This document shows, piece by piece, positions 1 through 6,021 of a DNA stretch of 7,160 nt. The DNA lies in contig JAQIBW010000254.1 in the NCBI GenBank assembly GCA_027858865.1, positions 1-7,160 of the forward strand. Reading direction: 5' to 3'. Made by a program: the position numbers and the translations under genes. Numbering within the stretch: the stretch's first letter is position 1; each line of letters begins with the position of its first letter. Under the pieces are notes generated by a model. The model had not been told where the DNA came from, made no database searches, and was given only the letters and a program-made list of their open reading frames with translations. This stretch comes from Sulfurimonas sp. Lineage in GTDB: Bacteria > Campylobacterota > Campylobacteria > Campylobacterales > Sulfurimonadaceae.

Positions 1-482
1 TAGAATGCTCTTATGACGATAGTAGACATGATATTTATAAAACTACTATACAGCCATTAAAAATAGCTAATTATGAAGGTTTTTGGTATTTGATAGCACT
101 AAGAGAAGATACACTTAAAAAATATTATCTAAAAAATATTTCTAATGTAAAAGCAACTCAAATTCAATTTACTAGCGATGTAAAACTTGATGCTAGATTA
201 GAAGATTCAATATCGGTTTGGTTTCAAAAAGATGTAGAACCTTTTGAAGTCAAAATATATGCGAATAACATAGCTACAAAGTATTTTCAAAGACGACCAC
301 TACCGACACAAAGTGTAGAGTCATTAGGTCAAGATGGCAGCATGGAATTTGTTGTGAAAATAACGCATGAGATGGAGATACTGCCTATAGTGAAATATTG
401 GCTGCCACATATGCGAGTTATTGAACCTCAATGGATACAGGATATGATAGATGAAGATTTGAGTAGCTATTTAGCTAAGTGA
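1..482 (+). CDS. WYL-domain transcriptional regulator, C-terminal part (5' end outside window)
   Basis: The frame is open from the left edge (first full codon at 3) to the TGA at 480-482, so the apparent internal TTG start near 90 is not real. Codons 81-92 read F-W-Y-L, the WYL signature, preceded by a Y-E-G turn. Downstream comes the usual C-terminal WCX-like extension: FQRRPLPTQ, then DGSMEF, then EILPIVKYWLPHMRVIEP, ending in DLSSYLAK. WYL proteins are DNA-binding regulators, often of defence or DNA-damage loci, with an N-terminal helix-turn-helix (here off the window) and a WYL ligand-sensing domain. The gene ends only a few bases before an inverted copy of the GACATAA motif that recurs upstream of the other blocks, so it is the natural candidate for the factor binding those sites. 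Family assignment is firm. Its target and whether it represses or activates are inferred. Confidence 0.9.
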   Translation, partial: ECSYDDSRHDIYKTTIQPLKIANYEGFWYLIALREDTLKKYYLKNISNVKATQIQFTSDVKLDARLEDSISVWFQKDVEPFEVKIYANNIATKYFQRRPLPTQSVESLGQDGSMEFVVKITHEMEILPIVKYWLPHMRVIEPQWIQDMIDEDLSSYLAK

Positions 483-484
483 TT

Positions 485-496
485 TTTATGTCCAGG
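485..496 (-). promoter_or_regulatory. Candidate operator, inverted copy of the GACATAA motif
   Basis: TTTATGTCCAGG lies directly after the stop of the WYL gene. Its reverse complement, CCTGGACATAAA, matches the CCAGACATAAA core of the promoter-proximal motif at 541 and 3646 except around one inserted base. Lying about 55 bases upstream of the 541 copy and in opposite orientation, it could be a second site for the same regulator. Confidence 0.4.
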
Positions 497-540
497 CATA
501 TAGCTATTTTGAAAAGAGATTTTTTACTTAACTCATCTAA

Positions 541-578
541 CCAGACATAAAGCCGTCCATTCATCATAATATACTTCT
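541..578 (+). promoter_or_regulatory. Promoter with putative operator for the deiminase-ARH-macro operon
   Basis: The segment starts CCAGACATAAAGCCGTC and contains TATACT at 570-575, a plausible -10 hexamer. No good -35 hexamer is seen: the 17-base spacing falls on ATAAAG inside the motif, so a protein bound there would contact or mask the -35 region. The same motif, with the same 29-base offset to TATACT, occurs upstream of the AAA+ gene, with about 30 of 38 positions identical. The core has weak dyad symmetry: GACA at 544-547 and CGTC at 554-557, imperfect here but perfect in the 3646 copy. The start of transcription would fall near 582, giving a very short leader. Confidence 0.6.
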
Positions 579-582
579 AAAA

Positions 583-589
583 AGAGGTG
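583..589 (+). promoter_or_regulatory. Ribosome binding site that decides the deiminase start
   Basis: AGAGGTG lies six bases before the ATG at 596. The in-frame GTG at 587 is part of this Shine-Dalgarno sequence, so it is unlikely to be the start even though the frame is open from there. Confidence 0.7.
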
Positions 590-595
590 AAAATA

Positions 596-1435
596 ATGCC
601 CCATATGGATTCCCAAACAAACAAAGTATATTTCTCAAATATACTGCCAAAAAAGCACTCCAAATTTTCAAAAGAGTTTTTTAAAATTCTAGATAACAAT
701 AATATAAACTATGAATTAATCTCCACCACAAAAGATATATGGATGAGAGATTATATGCCAATTCAGAAGAGAGATGGAAATTTTATAAGATACATCCATC
801 AACCTGATTATTTAATAGGTTATTCAGATCTTCGAACAAATCCAAAAGAAGCTTCAATATTTTTAGATCCAAATATTATTATAGATATTGAACTAAATTT
901 AGATGGAGGTAATATAGTTAGATCAAATGATAAAATAATATGTACGGATAAAATATTTAAAGCAAATGCTGATTTCTCAAAAGAAGAACTAGTAGACATA
1001 TTAAAATCATCACTGGACATAGCAGAGGTTATTATTATTCCCGAACAACCTTATGATATGACTGGTCATTCAGATGGACTGGTTAGGTTTATAGATGAAA
1101 ATAGAGTGATGATATCTTCATATACAAAAGAAGATAGTGAGTTTGCAAAGCAATTAACATCTTCATTAATGAAACAGAATTTGGAAGTCGTTACTCTTCC
1201 TCCAAAAGGATATTTCAGAGAAAAAAATGGTGCCGTATGGATTCCATATATAAATTATATGCAAGTTGGTGATTTAATAGTACTTCCATGTGTGGGAGAA
1301 AAAGTCGAGCCCGAAGTTATTGAGTTTTTTCAGAGGTGCTTTCCTGATTGTTATGTAGAATATTTAGATGCTACAAGTATTATAAAACAAGGCGGTGCAC
1401 TAAATTGTATCTCATGGAATGTATATGAAAAATAA
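596..1435 (+). CDS. Agmatine deiminase / peptidylarginine deiminase family protein
   Basis: This is a 279-residue protein of the guanidino-group-modifying superfamily (PAD_porph/AguA branch). These enzymes hydrolyse a guanidinium group to a ureido group plus ammonia through a cysteine nucleophile. Numbered from the ATG at 596, the visible landmarks are DIWMRDYMP (47-55, catalytic-type Asp52), LDGGN (102-106), TGHSDGLVRF (156-165, catalytic His158) and GGALNC near the end (Cys271, the nucleophile). All key positions are present, so it is probably active. It is short compared with the roughly 340-370 residues of agmatine deiminases, and no polyamine genes are near, so agmatine may not be the substrate. 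An arginine side chain or a modified arginine is an alternative. It opens the first block and is followed 32 bases later by an ADP-ribosylglycohydrolase. There is no signal peptide, so it is probably cytosolic. Confidence 0.85.
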   Translation: MPHMDSQTNKVYFSNILPKKHSKFSKEFFKILDNNNINYELISTTKDIWMRDYMPIQKRDGNFIRYIHQPDYLIGYSDLRTNPKEASIFLDPNIIIDIELNLDGGNIVRSNDKIICTDKIFKANADFSKEELVDILKSSLDIAEVIIIPEQPYDMTGHSDGLVRFIDENRVMISSYTKEDSEFAKQLTSSLMKQNLEVVTLPPKGYFREKNGAVWIPYINYMQVGDLIVLPCVGEKVEPEVIEFFQRCFPDCYVEYLDATSIIKQGGALNCISWNVYEK

Positions 1436-1467
1436 GAGGTCATGCAGCAATAAAAAATGGAGCCAAG

Positions 1468-2400
1468 ATGATTAATATATTAAATAAATTTAAAGGGTGC
1501 TTCATTGGTCTGGCGGTTGGAGATGCACTAGGTGCTCCTATACAATTTATGAAACGAGATACTTATCTTCATATTATAGGATATACAAGTGGTGGAGCAT
1601 TTAATTCTCAAAAAGGCGAATATACAGATGATACAGCAATGGCTATGTGCTTAGCAGATAGTCTTATAAACGCTAAAGGATTTGATGCAAAGAATCAGCT
1701 TGATACTTATGTTAGATGGTTAAAAGATGGCTATATGAGTACACGAGATGAAGCATTTGATATTGGAATAACAATATGTAGTTCTATTGTCTACTATATG
1801 GAAACCGGTAAAACAACAACCCATATAAATCAAGAGAAATATTCAGGAAATGGCTCGCTAATGAGATTAGCTCCTGTTGTACTTTTCAATGCTGACAATA
1901 TAGAAAATGCAGTGCTGTATGCTGGACAAAGTTCTTTGACTACTCATGCTTCGCCAATAGCTGTAGATGCCTGTAGATATCTGGCGTATTTTTTAACTCT
2001 TATACTTGATGGTGCAAAAAAACATGAGCTGTTTAGTGATGAAGCGACTCAACAAATGAATAGATTTTTTAAAAACGAACCTCTGCATCCGGAAGTGGCA
2101 AAAATCGCTAATAGCAGTTATGTAGGCAAGATACGACATGAAATAAAATCATCCGGATATGTAGTACATACTCTTGAAGCAGCACTATGGGCATTTTATT
2201 ATGGGGAAACATTTAAAGATACAATGTTGACAGCAGTAAATCTTGGGGATGATGCAGATACGGTTGGAGCTGTAACTGGCCAGATAGCCGGTGCTTATTA
2301 TGGTTTAGATAAGATAGATACTATATTTTTAGAGAAGCTATTTAACAAAAAACTAATTTTAGAGATGTCAGAAAAACTCTATGCACAAAGGAGAAATTAA
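1468..2400 (+). CDS. ADP-ribosylglycohydrolase (DraG/ARH family)
   Basis: This 310-residue, full-length member of the family hydrolyses ADP-ribose from modified amino acids (typically arginine) or related ADP-ribose compounds, using two metal ions (usually Mg or Mn). Diagnostic segments in order: GCFIGLAVGDALGAP (10-24); EYTDDTAMAM (51-60, with the metal-binding TDDT at 53-56); SGNGSLMRLAP (126-136); TTHASP (158-163, His160); and NLGDDADTVGAVTGQIAG (258-275, with metal ligands Asp261, Asp262 and Asp264). Every catalytic element looks intact. GGAG at 1459-1462 precedes the ATG at 1468 with good spacing. The stop codon abuts the ATG of the macro-domain gene, so the two are certainly cotranscribed and probably translationally coupled. 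Its place beside a macro domain suggests a joint role in removing ADP-ribose marks. Confidence 0.93.
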   Translation: MINILNKFKGCFIGLAVGDALGAPIQFMKRDTYLHIIGYTSGGAFNSQKGEYTDDTAMAMCLADSLINAKGFDAKNQLDTYVRWLKDGYMSTRDEAFDIGITICSSIVYYMETGKTTTHINQEKYSGNGSLMRLAPVVLFNADNIENAVLYAGQSSLTTHASPIAVDACRYLAYFLTLILDGAKKHELFSDEATQQMNRFFKNEPLHPEVAKIANSSYVGKIRHEIKSSGYVVHTLEAALWAFYYGETFKDTMLTAVNLGDDADTVGAVTGQIAGAYYGLDKIDTIFLEKLFNKKLILEMSEKLYAQRRN

Positions 2401-2952
2401 ATGTCATATAAATACATTGTAAAGCAAGGTGATTTACTGAGTGAAGAGAATGCTACTTTCATAGTGAATGCTTCAAATACAAGGTTATTACTTGGTAGTG
2501 GAGTATCAATGGCATTTAAGAGACACTGCGGATTAGAACTACAAAAAGAGATGACAACTCAACTCGACGCATTAGATCACCCTCTAAAAAAAGGAGATGT
2601 AATTATGACTTCATCAGGCAGTGCTAATAACTTTAAGTATGCACTTCATGCAGCTGTAATGGACTATAACCAAGGTGCCAGAGGTATAGATAAACTACCA
2701 ATACTCGAAGATATTAAAAGTGCTCTAAATATGATAGAATCTTACTTAGAATGGTATTCTCAAGAGCAAAGAGACGATAATATTAAGCTGGTAGTACCTC
2801 TCATGGGTTGTGGGGTAGGTGGGCTGAATAAGGGAACTGTCATTGAGTTATATAACAATTTTTTTAAGAGAAATATTTTGTTTGAGTGTATAGTTGTAAT
2901 ATATGGGTATTCAGAAGAAGATTTTGAAATGATTAAGAGTACAATGAATTAA
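2401..2952 (+). CDS. Macro-domain protein (ADP-ribose binding/hydrolysing)
   Basis: This 183-residue protein is a single macro domain. Visible macro motifs are YIVKQGDL (5-12), IVNASN (21-26, the adenine/distal-ribose contact region), the glycine-rich LGSGVSMAFK (31-40), KKGDVIMTSSG (63-73), ALHAAVMD (81-88) and the second phosphate-binding loop PLMGCGVGGLNKG (133-145). Macro domains bind ADP-ribose or its derivatives, and many remove ADP-ribose from Asp/Glu or from DNA bases. The GSGVSMAFK loop differs from the commonest GGGV..AI form, so the substrate may differ. AAGGAG at 2388-2393 serves the ATG, which follows the ARH stop with no gap. The family call is firm. Activity on protein, DNA or a small ADP-ribose compound cannot be told from sequence. 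Confidence 0.88.
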   Translation: MSYKYIVKQGDLLSEENATFIVNASNTRLLLGSGVSMAFKRHCGLELQKEMTTQLDALDHPLKKGDVIMTSSGSANNFKYALHAAVMDYNQGARGIDKLPILEDIKSALNMIESYLEWYSQEQRDDNIKLVVPLMGCGVGGLNKGTVIELYNNFFKRNILFECIVVIYGYSEEDFEMIKSTMN

Positions 2953-2967
2953 ATATTTAGGAATATA

Positions 2968-3459
2968 ATGAATAACTTAAAAAATGAATTAATAGCGTTA
3001 CACACAATAGAGACTGATCAAATCCAAGGTCAATTTAAAAAAATTGCTCAGTTATTAATGGGTAAATATGCGATTGAATACAATGGCAGAAATTTTTTAC
3101 TTGATGAAATAGAATTCTATTTTTGTTCAAGTAATCACATTGATGTTTACAGCCATAGTATAAATGAAAAAAATATGAATGAATGTATTTCCAAAGATAA
3201 TAATGAACAAGGAAAGATGTTACATTGGTACTTTCATGGCAGTGGAATTGATATTACTTTTGGAGATAAAGATAAAGGTATATATGGTGGTATCTTAATT
3301 CGTAAGATTTTTGATATTCAAAATGCAAAAGTGATTGGTGGTCCTTTAAAGCTGAGAGAGCATATATTAGGTGGAGATACTTCTAAATCAGTTGAGTGTA
3401 AATACAAAGTTGGTAATGCAAACATAGAAAAGAGTGATTTAAAGTTAATCACTTTATAA
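2968..3459 (+). CDS. Alkyladenine-DNA-glycosylase-fold-like protein, C-terminus cut by an in-frame stop
   Basis: The 163-residue open frame has an AGGA ribosome binding site at 2959-2962. Its motif order resembles the 3-methyladenine/alkyladenine DNA glycosylase (AAG/MPG) fold: LLMGKYAI (29-36), DEIEFYF (46-52), a HIDVYSHS segment (57-64), HWYFHGSGIDITFG (86-99) and GGILIRKIFD (107-116). This compares with E-T-E-Y, D-x-x-x-H, G-x-x-Y-x-x and G-x-x-V-L-I-R in classical members. I recognise it as a diverged family usually left hypothetical, not a proven glycosylase. The TAA at 3457-3459 cuts it short. The same frame then stays open for 38 codons and encodes PRHGLN and KPYRFL, matching the P-R-x-G and Y-R-F pattern that normally closes this fold. 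The expressed product therefore probably lacks its last strand(s), unless the stop is read through or is a sequencing error. It is the last gene of the first block. Confidence 0.6.
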   Translation: MNNLKNELIALHTIETDQIQGQFKKIAQLLMGKYAIEYNGRNFLLDEIEFYFCSSNHIDVYSHSINEKNMNECISKDNNEQGKMLHWYFHGSGIDITFGDKDKGIYGGILIRKIFDIQNAKVIGGPLKLREHILGGDTSKSVECKYKVGNANIEKSDLKLITL

Positions 3460-3576
3460 TCAGAGGTTCAAACAGTCGTTGAACTACCAAGACATGGCTT
3501 GAATCCAATAAGAGAAAAAGAAAAAGAATTTTATTATTATTGTAAGCCTTATCGATTTTTGCATGAAAGAACATAA
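3460..3576 (+). pseudogene. Detached C-terminal coding remnant of the preceding gene (same frame)
   Basis: Immediately after the TAA at 3457-3459, the same frame runs on for 38 codons to a TAA at 3574-3576. It holds ELPRHGLNPIREKEKEF followed by a YYY run and CKPYRFL, which looks like the natural end of an AAG-like protein. No ribosome binding site or start codon introduces it. A shifted frame from the ATG at 3563 continues to 3643 (KEHNCLKDED...), which might be the original end after a second, frame-shifting lesion. That second part is a weak call. Confidence 0.55.
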
Positions 3577-3645
3577 CTGCTTAAAAGACGAAGATATGCG
3601 TATAAAATTTCCTCATAAATTAAGTATATGGGACATAACTTAAAC
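3577..3645. other. Spacer between the two blocks
   Basis: There is no convincing gene here apart from the possible frame-shifted tail ending at 3643. There is no clear intrinsic terminator: I see no GC-rich hairpin followed by a T run. The right end carries GGGACATAACTT, a partial copy of the operator motif. Confidence 0.4.
3631..3640 (+). promoter_or_regulatory. Second, partial copy of the GACATAA motif
   Basis: GGACATAACT lies 17 bases upstream of, and in the same orientation as, the full motif at 3646. The identity covers GACATAA only, so it may be a weaker accessory binding site. Confidence 0.35.
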
Positions 3646-3683
3646 CCAGACATAAAGCTGTCAATACAACATCTTATACTTCT
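3646..3683 (+). promoter_or_regulatory. Promoter with putative operator for the AAA+/SIR2 block
   Basis: CCAGACATAAAGCTGTC is followed at the same 29-base offset as the 541 copy by TATACT (3675-3680), a likely -10. The core is dyad-symmetric: GACA at 3649-3652 and TGTC at 3659-3662. Sequence outside this segment does not match the first copy well, which argues for selection on the regulatory element and not for a recent duplication of a larger piece. Confidence 0.6.
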
Positions 3684-3697
3684 CTAAATTAACTTTT

Positions 3698-3702
3698 AGG
3701 AG
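3698..3702 (+). promoter_or_regulatory. Ribosome binding site of the AAA+ gene
   Basis: AGGAG lies three bases before the ATG at 3706 and six bases before a second in-frame ATG at 3709. The second spacing is more usual, so translation may begin at 3709 and give 705 residues. Confidence 0.6.
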
Positions 3703-3705
3703 TCT

Positions 3706-5826
3706 ATGATGAGACGAAGAAAAAGAAATACAGCAACAATAATCGATGAAAACTTTAGCAAATCACAACTGATAGATAGCAAACTTATAGACAAAGCTTC
3801 TTTATGGATACTAAGGATTATTTTAAATCTCGGTGGACATCGTGAGTTTATTGACAAAGATAATGATTTCAGAAATGAAAATATAGTTGCTTTTTTAGAT
3901 TTAATGAAATATGGACTGATGGAGAGCGAAGAGTATAAAAGAAGCGAACCAATTGAAATTATGAAACAGCAGTTGGCCTCACTGGAAAAACAAAAGAAAT
4001 TTACTTCATCAAAAATCTTAACTAAAAATATAAAACAGCTTTCTAATTTAATGTCTCTAAATAAATACGAAGCACAGATATTAGAGTTTATTATACTAAT
4101 GAAGCAATATGAACTTTTATCTGAAGCTGTAGGGTTTTTAGGGAATGAGTTAAACTCATCTCAAGTAAAAAGAGCACTAAGTGTTATATTAGATATTCCC
4201 AGAAAAGATATTGATACAGCGTTTGCATCAAGTTCAAAATTTTCTAAATCAACATTATTAACAATAGATAAAACAAATCTTTATTCTTTAGACAGAAAAC
4301 TTGATTCTATAAGTGATGTGTTTTTAGACAATATGTTAAATTTAGATGAAGACATATCTGTGATGATTAAAGACTCTGTAAAGATGTGTGATGCCAGTGA
4401 ACTTGTTTTAAAGGATTACACTCATATTAATAAAGATATTGATATTTTAGTTCCATATCTACAACACTCTATTGATAACAAACAAACAGGTGTAAACATA
4501 CTTCTTTATGGACTTCCTGGAACAGGAAAGACAGAACTAGTAAAGGTACTCTCAAAAGAGCTTAGTGTTAAACTTTTTGAAGTCAGTTACTCTAACATGG
4601 ATGAAGAATCTATAGATGGACCAAGCAGGTTAAAAGCATATAAAAGTGCTCAATCTATTCTCTCTAATCAAAAAACAATTCTTATGTATGACGAAGCGGA
4701 AGATATTTTTGAGAGTAGCTTTAGTTTTTTTGGTCCTCCTCAAAGACAAAAGGATAAGGCTTGGATCAATAGAGTACTTGAGACTAATACAATTCCTACA
4801 ATTTGGATTACAAATAATATTAGGAGTATTGATAATGCCCTTGTAAGAAGATTTGACATGAGTATTGAACTACCAATTCCTCCAAAATCCAAGCGAGAAG
4901 AGATTATAAAAAACTATAGTAATAATCTACTGGATGCTAACAGTATAAAGCAGCTTGCTCAAAATGAAGATATAGCACCAGCACTTATTACCAGTGCTGT
5001 AAAGGTTGTTAGCAGCATAAGTACTAAGAACACAAATGAGGCTTTGACGCATATACTGAACAATACTCTTAAGGCTCAAGGTTATGATGAACTAAAAAAA
5101 GACAATAATGCATTACCAACTATATATAATCCTGATTTTATAAATACAACAGTAAATTTAAATGAGTTAGCATGTGGAATAAAAGAAACCGGTAGTGCAA
5201 GACTCTGTTTATATGGAGCACCAGGAACAGGTAAAAGTGCTTTTGGAAAGTATATTGCAGATGTTTTAGATAAACCAGTACTTTTAAAAAAGGGAAGTGA
5301 CCTCATTAGTATGTATATTGGCGGTACTGAAAAAAACATTGCTAATGCTTTTAGAGAAGCCAAAAATGAAAATGCTGTTTTGGTATTTGATGAAGTAGAT
5401 AGCTTTTTAGCAGATAGAACACAAGCTAAACAAAGTTGGGAAGTCACACAAGTAAATGAGATGCTGGTTCAGATGGAAAACTTTGAGGGCATTTTCATAG
5501 CAACTACAAACTTGATGGACAATCTTGATAAAGCTAGTTTGCGAAGATTTGATTTGAAGTTGGAGTTTGATTTTCTCAAAGCTGAACAGTCTTGGAATAT
5601 ATTTTTATCTTATTGTAAGGATTTGAAACTACCTAAACCGTCAGCCTCATTCAAAAGAGCGGTTGAGAGTTTAAGATACTTAACTCCTGGTGACTTTGCG
5701 GCTGTTACAAGACAAAATAGATTTAGACCTATTAGGAATATACAAGATTTTGTAGTGAGACTTGAGGATGAGATAGCAGTTAAGAATGTTTCTAGTGGGA
5801 AAGTTATGGGGTTCTTATCATCATAA
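3706..5826 (+). CDS. Double AAA+ ATPase (Cdc48/katanin-like second module)
   Basis: This 706-residue protein has an N-terminal helical region of about 250 residues that I do not recognise (a lysine/glutamine-rich, possibly coiled segment near 84-112), followed by two AAA+ modules. Module 1 has Walker A GLPGTGKT (269-276), Walker B ILMYDE (Asp329, Glu330), sensor Asn370-371 and RRFD (381-384). Module 2 has Walker A GAPGTGKS (504-511), a pore-loop-like SMYIGGTEKN (535-544, Tyr537), Walker B VLVFDEVD (558-565), sensor TTN (600-602) and RRFD (613-616). Both modules keep ATP-binding and hydrolysis residues. Only the second shows the aromatic pore loop of substrate-threading unfoldases. It is likely a cytosolic hexamer that remodels a protein or nucleoprotein target, which is not identifiable from sequence. 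It heads the second block. Its TAA stop overlaps what appears to have been the start of the next, now decayed, gene. Confidence 0.9.
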   Translation: MMRRRKRNTATIIDENFSKSQLIDSKLIDKASLWILRIILNLGGHREFIDKDNDFRNENIVAFLDLMKYGLMESEEYKRSEPIEIMKQQLASLEKQKKFTSSKILTKNIKQLSNLMSLNKYEAQILEFIILMKQYELLSEAVGFLGNELNSSQVKRALSVILDIPRKDIDTAFASSSKFSKSTLLTIDKTNLYSLDRKLDSISDVFLDNMLNLDEDISVMIKDSVKMCDASELVLKDYTHINKDIDILVPYLQHSIDNKQTGVNILLYGLPGTGKTELVKVLSKELSVKLFEVSYSNMDEESIDGPSRLKAYKSAQSILSNQKTILMYDEAEDIFESSFSFFGPPQRQKDKAWINRVLETNTIPTIWITNNIRSIDNALVRRFDMSIELPIPPKSKREEIIKNYSNNLLDANSIKQLAQNEDIAPALITSAVKVVSSISTKNTNEALTHILNNTLKAQGYDELKKDNNALPTIYNPDFINTTVNLNELACGIKETGSARLCLYGAPGTGKSAFGKYIADVLDKPVLLKKGSDLISMYIGGTEKNIANAFREAKNENAVLVFDEVDSFLADRTQAKQSWEVTQVNEMLVQMENFEGIFIATTNLMDNLDKASLRRFDLKLEFDFLKAEQSWNIFLSYCKDLKLPKPSASFKRAVESLRYLTPGDFAAVTRQNRFRPIRNIQDFVVRLEDEIAVKNVSSGKVMGFLSS

Positions 5827-6021
5827 ATCCTTTATATCAAGACATCATTGATAATGCTTTTGAAACCGTAAAGTCCGAATATAAAGCAAGTTTAACAAGA
5901 CAGTTATCCAATGATAAAGATATAGCTAATGAAGGTACTGAAGAATTAAATAGAAGAAGGTAGTTCTAATGAGCGCCTTGATCGAGTAGGTATTCATAAC
6001 ATTATAATGAGGGTAAAATGA
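5823..6021 (+). pseudogene. Decayed small gene between the AAA+ and SIR2 genes
   Basis: From 5823 a frame encodes INPLYQDIIDNAFETVKSEY and continues to TEELNRRR, with protein-like codon use, until a TAG at 5961-5963. It has no ATG/GTG/TTG start. The first codon is ATA at 5823-5825, overlapping the AAA+ stop (TCATAA). One G-to-A change from TCATGA would explain this: the ancestor would have had the common ATGA stop/start overlap. Near 5950-5961 another frame takes over (EEGSSNERLDRVGIHN, then IIMRVK) and ends at the TGA of 6019-6021, again an ATGA overlap, now with the SIR2 start. So a gene of about 66 codons seems to have fitted exactly between its neighbours and to have lost both its start codon and its frame (one extra base). 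The product family is not recognised. Confidence 0.5.

Noticed and set aside
587..595. GTG at 587 as the start of the deiminase
   Set aside because: It lies inside the AGAGGTG Shine-Dalgarno sequence. The ATG at 596 has correct spacing.
820..1020. Minus-strand open frame inside the deiminase gene
   Set aside because: It is antisense to a clear enzyme gene, with no family motifs and a composition typical of a shadow frame.
3466..3484. Hairpin GTTCAA-N7-TTGAAC as a terminator for the first block
   Set aside because: The stem is only six pairs, no T run follows, and it sits inside the coding-like readthrough segment.
3460..3705. Possible tRNA because of GGTTCAAA near 3465
   Set aside because: No cloverleaf can be drawn: there is no matching acceptor, D or anticodon stem around it.
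4646..4846. Plus-strand open frame in a second frame of the AAA+ gene, hydrophobic product
   Set aside because: It overlaps conserved Walker B and sensor motifs. The hydrophobic look comes from T-rich codons read out of frame.
5082..5447. Minus-strand open frame of 121 codons inside the AAA+ gene
   Set aside because: It is opposite the Walker A and B motifs of the second module and shows no recognisable domain or own ribosome binding site.
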